Below, in pieces: positions 1 to 5,189 of a DNA stretch of 5,189 nt. The stretch's first letter is position 1. Every line of letters starts with the position of its first letter. Source of the stretch: Actinomycetes bacterium (GTDB lineage: Bacteria > Actinomycetota > Acidimicrobiia > Acidimicrobiales > Bog-793); the NCBI GenBank assembly GCA_021821585.1, contig JAKACF010000218.1, positions 1-5,189 of the forward strand, given 5' to 3'. Made by a program: the position numbers and the translations under genes. Below the pieces are notes generated by a model that saw nothing but the letters and a program-made list of their open reading frames with translations, did not search any database and was not told where the DNA came from.

Positions 1-93
1 GAGGACGACGGGGAGGACGATGAGAAAGAACAGGGCCGTCCGGTCGCGGAGGAGGCGCTGGCCCGAGGCCCGGGCGATGGCGAGGACGGTCAC
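1..93 (-). CDS. second ABC-2 type transporter permease, N-terminal fragment (runs off the left edge)
   Basis: A reading frame starts at a GTG (93-91) and stays open for 31 codons to the window edge. It encodes MTVLAIARASGQRLLRDRTA followed by a hydrophobic run, LFFLIVLPVVL. A basic cytoplasmic lead with an R-D-R-[S/T]-A motif just before the first membrane helix is typical of ABC-2 permeases (ABC2_membrane_3 type). The same pattern occurs at residues 14-32 of the adjacent permease, so the two are probably paralogues. The GTG overlaps the TGA stop of that permease by 4 bases (GTGA, 93-90). This points to translational coupling, and there is only a weak G-rich stretch upstream instead of a proper ribosome binding site. 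By inference it is the partner half of a heterodimeric exporter with the neighbouring ATPase. The rest of the protein is not visible, so length and the other membrane helices cannot be judged. Confidence 0.8.
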   Translation of the reverse strand, partial: MTVLAIARASGQRLLRDRTALFFLIVLPVVL

Positions 94-1250
94 GCCCGCA
101 TCGCCCGTGTCGAGAGGACGAGGGCGAGGCCGCCGACGGCGAGGCTGAAGATCGAGATGGCGAGCACCGGCACGGCGACGGTCCCCAACCCTCCGCCGGT
201 GGTGGCGAGATCGGTGAAGCCTCTCAACGCCCAGCCGTTCGGGGTCACGAGAGCGAGGCTGCGGACGAACGACGGCGCGCCCGAGAGCGAGAAGAAGTTC
301 CCCCCGACGAGCGCCAGCCCGAAGACGAGGACCGAGCTCATGCCGTCGGCCTGGCGCTCGGTGCGGCAGGTGCCCATCACGAGCGCCGTCAGCGAGACGA
401 CGGAGGCCACGAGGACGACACCGAGCACGATCGCCGGCAGCGGCCGGCCCCAGTCCGCCCCGAAGGCGAGCGAGGTGACGAGGCCGATGATGAGCAGGCT
501 GACCGAACCGTAGGCGAAGACCGCCAGCGCCTTCCCGGCGACGACCTGGACGGGCCGGACGGGTGCCGCCAGCATCCGCTCGATCATCCCGCTCCGCCGG
601 TCGACGAAGAAGCTGCGGGCGGTGTAGCTGATGAGGAAGAGCAGGAAGAAGATCGCCATGGCCGGGGCGTAGTAGCTGATCACCTTGAGCTCGCTCGCTC
701 CGACCCGCTGCTCGACGCTCTTCAGCGGAAGCCGCAGCTTCGCCACCTGGGCCGGGAGGGAGGCCGGCGGCGCGCCCGCCGCCCGGGCGGCCGCGAGCGA
801 GAGCCGGTCGGCGTTCACCTGGGCGACGAAGGAGGAGGCGATCGAGCGGGCGAGGCTCCCGGCCATGGGCTCGCTGCTCGCCTCGAGCGTCGTGAGCCCT
901 CGCGGCGCTCCCCCTGCGAGCGAGGCCGAGAAGCCGCCCGGGACGACGAGAGCGGCGTCGATCCGCCCGTTGCGAAGCTCCGTCCGTGCGGCCTCGGCGC
1001 TCCCGAGGTGGCGCACGCTGAGGAAGGGGCGGAGCTTGGGGGACTCGACGGCCTTCACGAGCCCGGCAGCCACGGGCCCGTGGTCGAGGTCGACGACGGC
1101 GAGCGAGACGCGCAGCTGGTCCACGCCGCCGAAGGCGAGGCTCATGAGCCCGGCGATGACGACCGGCGCCACGACGCCGAGGACGATCGCCGAGCGGTCC
1201 CTCAGCCGCTGGCGGAGGTCCTTCATCGCGATCGAGGCGGCGGCCCGCAC
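90..1250 (-). CDS. ABC-2 type transporter permease
   Basis: This 386-aa integral membrane protein should be one permease half of an ATP-driven exporter in the cytoplasmic membrane. Residues 1-20 are a basic cytoplasmic N-terminus (KDLRQRLRDRS). Residues 21-41 form a first membrane helix. Residues 42-190 form a large, mostly polar extracytoplasmic domain. Five further hydrophobic segments follow at about 193-213, 240-262, 272-294, 303-322 and 357-380. The stretch DRRSGMIERMLAAPVRPVQV (217-236) is the cytoplasmic segment between helices 2 and 3, with the Glu-rich/Pro-Val-Arg pattern common in the YhhJ/YbhS/NatB-like ABC2_membrane_3 group. The GTG start at 1250 is chosen because AGGGAG (1262-1257) lies 6 bases upstream. 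An ATG at codon 9 is a possible alternative without such support. The gene starts 3 bases after the ATPase stop, and its own stop overlaps the next permease start, so all three are surely cotranscribed. The substrate cannot be read from the sequence; drug, lipid or peptide export are all possible. Confidence 0.92.
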   Translation of the reverse strand: MRAAASIAMKDLRQRLRDRSAIVLGVVAPVVIAGLMSLAFGGVDQLRVSLAVVDLDHGPVAAGLVKAVESPKLRPFLSVRHLGSAEAARTELRNGRIDAALVVPGGFSASLAGGAPRGLTTLEASSEPMAGSLARSIASSFVAQVNADRLSLAAARAAGAPPASLPAQVAKLRLPLKSVEQRVGASELKVISYYAPAMAIFFLLFLISYTARSFFVDRRSGMIERMLAAPVRPVQVVAGKALAVFAYGSVSLLIIGLVTSLAFGADWGRPLPAIVLGVVLVASVVSLTALVMGTCRTERQADGMSSVLVFGLALVGGNFFSLSGAPSFVRSLALVTPNGWALRGFTDLATTGGGLGTVAVPVLAISIFSLAVGGLALVLSTRAMRA

Positions 1251-1253
1251 TCC

Positions 1254-2195
1254 CTACTCCCTGAGCGCCGTGCCGGTCAGGTCGAGGAAGACGGCCTCGA
1301 GGTCCGGGGCGACGACCTCGACGCTCGTCACCGGCACGGCGGCCGACTGCGCCGCCTGGAGGAGGCTCGGGAGCAGCGCCCTGCCGTCGGAGGCCACGAG
1401 ATGGACGCCGTGGTCGGCCGCCGCCACGGACCGGACGCCCTCGACGCCGGCGCAGGCCGCCGCCAGGCGGTCGACGTCGCCGTCGGCGGCGAGCTCGATA
1501 CGGTCCTGTACGCCGAGCCGGGCCACGAGCTCGCCCTTCGTCCCCTCGGCGATGAGGCGGCCGTGGTCGATGATGCCGACGCGGTCGCAGACCCGCTCGG
1601 CCTCCTCCATGTAGTGGGTGGTGTAGACGACCGCCAGCCCCTCGTGCCGGAGGGCGGCCACCCGGTCGAGGATGGCGTGGCGGCTCTGGGGGTCGACGCC
1701 GACCGTCGGCTCATCGAGCACGAGCAGCTTCGGGTGGTGGAGCAGCCCGGCGGCGATGTTGAGCCGCCGCCGCATGCCGCCCGAGTAGGAGTCGACCCGC
1801 TCGTCGCGGCGGTCCCCGAGCTCGGTCAGCTCGAGGACCTCGGCGACCCTCTCGGCGAGCGTCCGCCGGTCGAGGCGGTAGAGGCGGCCGAGGAACTCGA
1901 GGTTCTCCCGGGCGGTGAGGTCGGGATAGAGCGCCACGTCCTGGGGCACGTAGCCGATGAGCGCCTTCGCCTCGAGGCTGCCGACGGCCGGTCGGCCGAG
2001 GAGGAGGATGCTGCCGGCGTCGGGCCGGAGCAGGCCGCAGATCATCTTCATCGCCGTCGTCTTGCCCGCCCCGTTCGGGCCGAGGAGGCCGTAGACCTCG
2101 CCCTCGGCGATGGTGAAGCCGACGCCGTCGACCGCCAGGCGGCTTCCGAAGGACTTGGTAAGGCCCGTGCACTCGAGCACGGGGCGCCGGGTCAT
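1254..2195 (-). CDS. ABC transporter ATP-binding protein (DrrA-like exporter ATPase)
   Basis: This 313-aa cytoplasmic ATPase energises the two downstream ABC-2 permeases. All motifs of a working nucleotide-binding domain are present: Walker A GPNGAGKTT (39-47), Q-loop Gln85 in GYVPQD, signature YSGGM (137-141), Walker B LLVLDE (157-162) with catalytic Glu162, D-loop VGVDP (165-169), and switch His194 in TTHYMEEAE. The C-terminal 90 or so residues, ending in APDLEAVFLDLTG, match the accessory domain (DUF4162-like) seen behind the ATPase domain in DrrA/NatA-type exporters. Length is normal for this family. The ATG at 2195 is chosen because it puts the usual short lead (LECTGLTKSFG) before the domain. 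The frame is open upstream to 2600, but that part is antisense to the reductase gene and shows no family similarity. There is no clear ribosome binding site before the ATG, so a leaderless or weakly initiated message is possible. A GTG at codon 6 is the alternative. Drug, lipid, peptide or sodium export are all known for relatives; the substrate here is unknown. Confidence 0.95.
   Translation of the reverse strand: MTRRPVLECTGLTKSFGSRLAVDGVGFTIAEGEVYGLLGPNGAGKTTAMKMICGLLRPDAGSILLLGRPAVGSLEAKALIGYVPQDVALYPDLTARENLEFLGRLYRLDRRTLAERVAEVLELTELGDRRDERVDSYSGGMRRRLNIAAGLLHHPKLLVLDEPTVGVDPQSRHAILDRVAALRHEGLAVVYTTHYMEEAERVCDRVGIIDHGRLIAEGTKGELVARLGVQDRIELAADGDVDRLAAACAGVEGVRSVAAADHGVHLVASDGRALLPSLLQAAQSAAVPVTSVEVVAPDLEAVFLDLTGTALRE
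1257..1262 (-). promoter_or_regulatory. ribosome binding site for the first ABC-2 permease
   Basis: AGGGAG on the minus strand ends 6 bases before the GTG start at 1250. It coincides with the last two sense codons of the ATPase gene (Arg-Glu), and the TAG stop follows at once. It decides in favour of the GTG start over the ATG eight codons downstream, and it suggests that ribosomes finishing the ATPase reinitiate on the permease. Confidence 0.65.
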
Positions 2196-2361
2196 GAGGT
2201 GATCGTCGCCGACCCGCCCGCCCGGACCTAGGGGCGAAAGACACGCCGGCTCCGTGGCACCGGAGTTGCGCCCGGCCGCGCCGGAGGCGAGGATCGGGCG
2301 CCGCGCCGAGACCGGGCGGCTCCGTCGGCGAGACGGCCCTGACGAGAGCGAGGAGACGGCG
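2196..2361. other. divergent intergenic region between exporter operon and aldo/keto reductase
   Basis: These 166 bases separate two divergent start codons, so they should hold promoters for both directions. I see no convincing match to a housekeeping promoter on either strand. The best plus-strand candidate is TTGCGC (2266-2271), then 17 bases, then GAGGAT (2289-2294). It is weak, but high-GC bacteria often have degenerate boxes. A small inverted repeat, CTCCG (2250-2254) and CGGAG (2261-2265) with a 6-base spacer, lies in the middle and could be a minor operator or just chance in such GC-rich DNA. A second GGCTCCGT copy occurs near 2319. No regulator gene is in the window. Confidence 0.4.
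2351..2355 (+). promoter_or_regulatory. ribosome binding site for the aldo/keto reductase
   Basis: AGGAG is followed by 6 bases (ACGGCG) and then ATG at 2362. This strong, well-spaced site fixes the start and argues against an in-frame GTG at 2254, which would add 36 residues with no family similarity. Confidence 0.8.
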
Positions 2362-3177
2362 ATGACACTGCGGCGGGCGCTCGGACGGACCGGCCTCGAC
2401 GTCTCGGCCGTCGGCATGGGCACGTGGCGCACCTTCGACGTCTCGGGCCCGGAGGCGACGGCGCACGCCGCCGCCCTCGTCGCCGAGGCGGTGGCCTCTG
2501 GGACGAACTTCTTCGACTCCTCGCCCATGTACGGCCGGGCCGAGCAGGTGCTGGGCGACGCCCTCGCGCCCCGGCGCGACGAGGTGGTGGTCGCCACCAA
2601 GGTCTGGGCGAAGACGGCCGAGGAGGGCCGCGCCCAGGTCGAGCGGGCCCTCGCCTGGTACGGCGGGCGCGTCGAGCTCTATCAGATCCACAACCTCGTC
2701 GCCTGGCCCGAGCACCTCGCCCTGCTCGAGGGGCACCTCGAGGCAGGCGCCGTCGGGGCCATCGGCGCGACCCACTGGGACCCGGCCGCCTTCGGGGAGC
2801 TCGAGCGCGTGATGCGCACGGGCCGGATCACCGCCGTCCAGGTCCCCTACAACCCGCTCGAGCGCGAGGTGGAGGAGCGGATCCTGCCCCTCGCAGACGA
2901 GCTCGGGCTCGGCGTCGTCGTCATGCGGCCCTTCGGCGAGGGCGGCCTCACGGCACGCACCCCGGCCGGCTTCGACCCGTCCCGCTACCGCGACTTCGGG
3001 GTCACCACCTGGGCGCAGGCGCTCCTCACGTGGGTCCTGAGCGACCCCCGCTGCCACTGCGTCATCCCGGCCACGTCCCGCAGCGGGCGGCCGAGCGAGA
3101 ACGCGGCGGCGGGCGACCCGCCGTTCTTCGGGCCGCACGAGCGCGACGAGATCGCCGCCCTGGCGACCGCCCCGTAG
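2362..3177 (+). CDS. aldo/keto reductase
   Basis: This 271-aa soluble protein is a likely NAD(P)H-dependent oxidoreductase of the aldo/keto reductase superfamily (a TIM barrel that reduces aldehydes or ketones to alcohols). The N-terminus LGRTGLDVSAVGMGTW is the family's opening strand pattern. The catalytic tetrad is complete: Asp52 and Tyr57 in FFDSSPMYG, Lys80 in VVVATKVW, and His110 in ELYQIHN. The late cofactor loop IPATSRSGRPSEN (235-247) corresponds to the Ile-Pro...Arg...Glu-Asn loop that holds the adenine nucleotide phosphate, with Arg240, Arg243, Glu246 and Asn247 kept. At 271 residues it is a little shorter than many members (about 280-330). The start is set by the AGGAG site. The gene stands alone on the plus strand, divergent from the exporter operon and convergent with the amidohydrolase. 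Substrate and cofactor preference (NADPH or NADH) cannot be told from sequence alone. The fit to the family is clear; the physiological role is unknown. Confidence 0.93.
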   Translation: MTLRRALGRTGLDVSAVGMGTWRTFDVSGPEATAHAAALVAEAVASGTNFFDSSPMYGRAEQVLGDALAPRRDEVVVATKVWAKTAEEGRAQVERALAWYGGRVELYQIHNLVAWPEHLALLEGHLEAGAVGAIGATHWDPAAFGELERVMRTGRITAVQVPYNPLEREVEERILPLADELGLGVVVMRPFGEGGLTARTPAGFDPSRYRDFGVTTWAQALLTWVLSDPRCHCVIPATSRSGRPSENAAAGDPPFFGPHERDEIAALATAP

Positions 3178-3222
3178 CTCGACGGGGCCGGCCGAGCCCA
3201 CGAGGCGGAGGCCCGGGACGCG
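3178..3222. other. convergent intergenic gap
   Basis: Forty-five bases separate the stop of the reductase from the stop of the oppositely oriented amidohydrolase. The palindrome GGCCGGCC (3186-3193) and a 4-base stem, GGGC (3185-3188) with GCCC (3196-3199), are the only structures I see. There is no T-tract on either strand, so this is not a classical intrinsic terminator. Readthrough or Rho-dependent ending is possible for both genes. Confidence 0.4.
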
Positions 3223-4560
3223 TCAGAGCGCGGCCGTCGCCTCACCCACCTCGGCCCGGCCCCAGGCCGATCCTGCCGCCTCGAACAGGGAGTTCCTCAC
3301 CACGACCCCCTCCTTCACGACGAGCAGCATCGACTCGGGGGAGATCACCGAGATGTCGTCCAGCGGATCGCCGTCGAGAACGAGGATGTCGGCGGACTTG
3401 CCCGCTTCGAGGGTCCCGGTGGCCTCGTCGATGCGCAGGATCTCCGCCCCCGAGCGGGTGGCCGCCACGAGGGCCTCCATCTCGGTCATGCCCGCCGCCA
3501 CGAGGGCGCGGACCTCCTCGAGGGTCTGCTCGCCGTAGGGGGTGAGCTCGGTCGAGAACGAGTCGCTGCCGACCCCGATGCGCACTCCGGCGTCCCGGGC
3601 GGCGAGCAGGTTCGACGACAGCCGGTCGTGCAGCAGCGCCAGCATCTCCTCCCTGTCCTCGGGGACCGGGCCGCCGCCGGGGATGTAGGGCTTGCCGTAG
3701 TGGCCCCCGTAGTCCTTCGAGAGCGCCGCCCACTTGGTGAGCAGGACGAGGGTCGGGTTGAGCGAGATGTGCTTGGCCGCCATCAGCTCGACGGTCTCCT
3801 CGTCGAGGTCCTCGCCGTGTTCGATGGACCACACGCCCGCCTCGACGGCCGACCGGGCCGCCGAACGGCACTCGCAGTGGGCCGCCACCGGGAGGTGGAC
3901 GTAGTTCGCCTCCTCCACGATGACCCGCAGCTCCTCCAGGCTGAAGTGCTGGGCGTCCTCGGGGTCGTTCTCGCTGAGGCCGCCGCCGCTCGCCCAGACC
4001 TTGATGCAACGGGAGCCATTGCGGATCACCTCGCGCGTCGCCCGGCGGACCTCGTCGGCTCCGTCGGCCACGATGCCCCACGGGTGCGAGGTCCTGACGA
4101 GCTCGACCGGGACGCCGTTGGCGTCGCCGTGCCCGCCCCGGCGGGACAGGCCCCGCCAGCACGGGACGATGCGCGGCCCCTCGATGAGGCCGTCGGCGAT
4201 CGCCTGGCGGAGATGCGTCCCGTTCACCGAGATGTCCCGGACGCTCGTCACGCCGTGGCGGAGGAGGGCCCGGGCCTGGGCGACCGAGGCGATCGCCTGG
4301 TAGCGGTCGGGCTGCAGCACCCAGCTGTCCTCGTCGGGATGGGAGTTGCCGCCGAGGTGGCAGTGGGCGTCGATGATGCCCGGCATCACCGTGGCGCCCG
4401 ACGCGTCGACGACCGTGGCGTCGGGGTCGAGCCGGACCTCGATGGCGGCTCCGGCGGCGACGATGGTCGGCCCCTCCATGACGAGGACGGCGTCGTCGAC
4501 CGGATCGCGGCCGCTGCCGTCGATCAGGCGAACCCCCGTCAGCGCGACCCGCTCAGCCAT
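3223..4560 (-). CDS. metal-dependent amidohydrolase (imidazolonepropionase/prolidase-like)
   Basis: This 445-aa protein belongs to the amidohydrolase superfamily (PF01979; related to the COG1228 group). Members hydrolyse amide or related bonds at one or two metal ions in a TIM barrel. The visible ligands form a full binuclear set: His66 and His68 in PGIIDAHCHLG, Lys187 in CIKVWASGGG (the lysine normally carboxylated to bridge two metals), His228 in VAAHCE, His248 in SIEHGEDLD, and Asp333 in IGVGSDSF. Residues 1-55 and about 385-425 form the small beta domain, with the typical TGTLEAGKSADILVLDGDPL. The IKxxASGG plus SIEHG pattern resembles the group of Xaa-Pro dipeptidases and uncharacterised enzymes such as Sgx9260 and Cc2672, more than true imidazolonepropionase, which lacks the lysine ligand. 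No signal peptide is seen, so it should be cytosolic. The ATG at 4560 is preferred for its GGAGG site. An in-frame ATG at 4593 would add 11 residues. It lies downstream of an aminotransferase on the same strand. The substrate is not known. Confidence 0.92.
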   Translation of the reverse strand: MAERVALTGVRLIDGSGRDPVDDAVLVMEGPTIVAAGAAIEVRLDPDATVVDASGATVMPGIIDAHCHLGGNSHPDEDSWVLQPDRYQAIASVAQARALLRHGVTSVRDISVNGTHLRQAIADGLIEGPRIVPCWRGLSRRGGHGDANGVPVELVRTSHPWGIVADGADEVRRATREVIRNGSRCIKVWASGGGLSENDPEDAQHFSLEELRVIVEEANYVHLPVAAHCECRSAARSAVEAGVWSIEHGEDLDEETVELMAAKHISLNPTLVLLTKWAALSKDYGGHYGKPYIPGGGPVPEDREEMLALLHDRLSSNLLAARDAGVRIGVGSDSFSTELTPYGEQTLEEVRALVAAGMTEMEALVAATRSGAEILRIDEATGTLEAGKSADILVLDGDPLDDISVISPESMLLVVKEGVVVRNSLFEAAGSAWGRAEVGEATAAL

Positions 4561-4565
4561 TGTGC

Positions 4566-4570
4566 CCTCC
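4566..4570 (-). promoter_or_regulatory. ribosome binding site for the amidohydrolase
   Basis: GGAGG (within GGGAGGG, 4571-4565) lies 5 bases before the ATG at 4560 on the minus strand. It is the strongest such site nearby and favours this start over the in-frame ATG at 4593, which has only a G-run upstream. Confidence 0.75.
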
Positions 4571-4634
4571 CAGTTGTACCGACGTCGACTCATGGGCCCC
4601 CGACCTGTCCGAGAGGGCGGGCAGCGGGGCGGGG

Positions 4635-4654
4635 TCCGGGAGGTGGCTCCCGGA
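4635..4654 (-). terminator. perfect GC-rich stem-loop, possible terminator or attenuator
   Basis: TCCGGGAG (4635-4642) and CTCCCGGA (4647-4654) form a perfect 8-base stem with a 4-base loop. It lies 64 bases after the aminotransferase stop and 75 bases before the amidohydrolase ATG. No T-tract follows on either strand, so it is not a textbook intrinsic terminator. Terminators without a T-tract are common in high-GC Actinomycetota, so termination is plausible; mRNA stabilisation or attenuation are alternatives. Confidence 0.4.
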
Positions 4655-4663
4655 GGCGCCGCA

Positions 4664-4685
4664 CCGCCCTCCCCCCTCGGGGCGG
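4664..4685 (-). terminator. second, weaker stem-loop after the aminotransferase
   Basis: CCGCCC (4664-4669) pairs with GGGCGG (4680-4685) around a 10-base C-rich loop. It starts 32 bases after the aminotransferase stop and sits just before the stronger hairpin on the transcribed minus strand, so the two could act as a tandem terminator. In such GC-rich DNA a 6-base stem can easily arise by chance. Confidence 0.25.
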
Positions 4686-4717
4686 CCACGGGCGGCGAGC
4701 GCGCCGGAGCTGCCCCC

Positions 4718-5189
4718 TCACGAGGCTGCGAGCGCCGCGTCGAGGCGCTCGGCGAGCTCGTCGCCGTCGGCCTCGGAGAAGACGAGCGGCGGGCGGATCT
4801 TGAGGACGTTCCCGCCCGGGCCGGTCGTGCCGACGAGCACGCCGAGGCGGCGGAGCCGGTTGGCGACGCCCGTGGCGGCGGCGGCGTCGGCCCCGCCCTC
4901 CGGGCCGAGGATGTCGAGGCCGAACAACAGCCCCCAGCTGCGCAGCTCGCCGGCGGCGTCGTGGCGCGAGACGACCTCGTCGAGCAGCGCCCGCAGGTGC
5001 GCCCCGGACGAGGCGGCGTTCTCGACGAGGCCGTCGCGCTCGACCACATCGAGCACGGCGAGGGCGGCCGCACAGGCGAGCGTGTTGCCACCGAAGGTGC
5101 TGAAGTAGCCCGTGGCGTCGACGAAGGGGTCGACGAGGTCGGCGCGCCCGAGGAGGGCGGCCACCGGGAAGCCGTTGCCCATGGGCTTG
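4718..5189 (-). CDS. class III PLP-dependent aminotransferase, C-terminal part (runs off the right edge)
   Basis: The last 156 codons of a fold-type I PLP enzyme are visible. The first complete codon (5188-5186) is a lysine in KPMGNGFPVAALLGR, which matches the class III motif G-K-P-M-G-N-G and is therefore the expected Schiff-base lysine. YFSTFGGNTLACAAALAVLD holds the Thr-Phe-Gly-Gly-Asn segment whose Thr contacts the cofactor phosphate from the partner subunit. NVLKIRPPLVFSEAD near the end contains the Arg that binds the substrate carboxylate in this class. The gene stops directly after the usual C-terminal helix, so no C-terminal fusion exists. An ATG three codons in (5182) is not the real start because the family motif continues upstream of it. 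The KPMGNGFP and KIRPPLVF wording recalls the alanine-glyoxylate aminotransferase 2/ethanolamine-phosphate phospho-lyase branch, but 4-aminobutyrate-type and other omega-aminotransferases remain possible. About two thirds of the protein, including most substrate residues, is outside the window. It lies upstream of the amidohydrolase on the same strand. Confidence 0.92.
   Translation of the reverse strand, partial: KPMGNGFPVAALLGRADLVDPFVDATGYFSTFGGNTLACAAALAVLDVVERDGLVENAASSGAHLRALLDEVVSRHDAAGELRSWGLLFGLDILGPEGGADAAAATGVANRLRRLGVLVGTTGPGGNVLKIRPPLVFSEADGDELAERLDAALAAS

Noticed and set aside
1..24. Repeat-like GAGGACGACGG/GAGGACGATGAG at the left edge
   Set aside because: This is simply the codons of a hydrophobic helix rich in Val, Leu and Ile read on the opposite strand; no true repeat array.
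1008..2231. A 407-codon plus-strand open frame across the exporter genes
   Set aside because: It is antisense to the ATPase and permease. Its product is a low-complexity Glu/Asp/Val/Arg-rich chain with no family pattern, as expected from the mirror of GC-biased codons.
2254..2361. Upstream GTG start at 2254 for the aldo/keto reductase
   Set aside because: The extra 36 residues are Arg/Ala/Glu-rich with no similarity to the family, while the ATG at 2362 has a strong AGGAG at ideal spacing and begins exactly at the family's first strand.
2196..2600. Upstream extension of the ATPase frame to 2600
   Set aside because: The added 135 residues lie antisense to the reductase gene and its upstream region. 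The translation looks random, and the ABC domain already has its normal N-terminus at 2195.
4573..4578. TACAAC on the minus strand as a -10 box for the amidohydrolase
   Set aside because: A transcript start 7 bases downstream would fall inside the ribosome binding site, and no matching -35 element lies at the proper distance.
4870..4890. GCGGCG microsatellite-like run
   Set aside because: It encodes the Ala-rich loop (DAAAATG) of the aminotransferase and fits ordinary GC-biased Ala codon use.
4594..5091. Extension of the amidohydrolase frame to 5091, which would make a 622-residue fusion
   Set aside because: The extension runs in a different frame through the aminotransferase gene and gives a Ser/Arg/Pro-rich nonsense translation. 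The aminotransferase frame carries the real motifs.

Overview
The window is a compact, very GC-rich bacterial segment (by eye well above two thirds G+C, with a strong G/C third-position bias). Together with the DrrA-like ABC exporter genes, this suggests a high-GC Actinomycetota genome, possibly an uncultured environmental lineage. No marker gene fixes the taxon. I see no RNA gene, insertion sequence, CRISPR array or phage gene. Nearly all of the sequence is coding, and no gap exceeds about 170 bases.

Layout, left to right. Positions 1-2195 hold a three-gene minus-strand operon for an ABC-2 type exporter. It runs from a 313-aa ATPase (1254-2195) to a 386-aa permease (90-1250) to a second permease, of which only the first 31 codons are inside the window (1-93). 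The three genes are tightly coupled: the gap between ATPase and first permease is 3 bases, and the two permeases share a 4-base GTGA overlap. A divergent intergenic region (2196-2361) separates this operon from a plus-strand aldo/keto reductase (2362-3177). The reductase converges, 45 bases tail to tail, on a minus-strand metal-dependent amidohydrolase (3223-4560). Further right, also on the minus strand, is the C-terminal third of a class III PLP-dependent aminotransferase (4718-5189), which begins at its catalytic lysine right at the window edge. The 157-base gap between aminotransferase and amidohydrolase holds two GC-rich stem-loops that may end or attenuate the upstream transcript.

How the genes may work together. 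The exporter genes form a self-contained transporter of unknown substrate. The aminotransferase and amidohydrolase lie in the same direction and could serve catabolism of amino or amide compounds, but the hairpins between them weaken the case for a simple operon. The reductase has its own strong ribosome binding site and is probably a separate unit. I did not find a convincing new biological system. The points most worth checking are the short coupled permease start at the left edge, the substrate class of the amidohydrolase (it has a full binuclear site with a lysine ligand), and the identity of the truncated aminotransferase.
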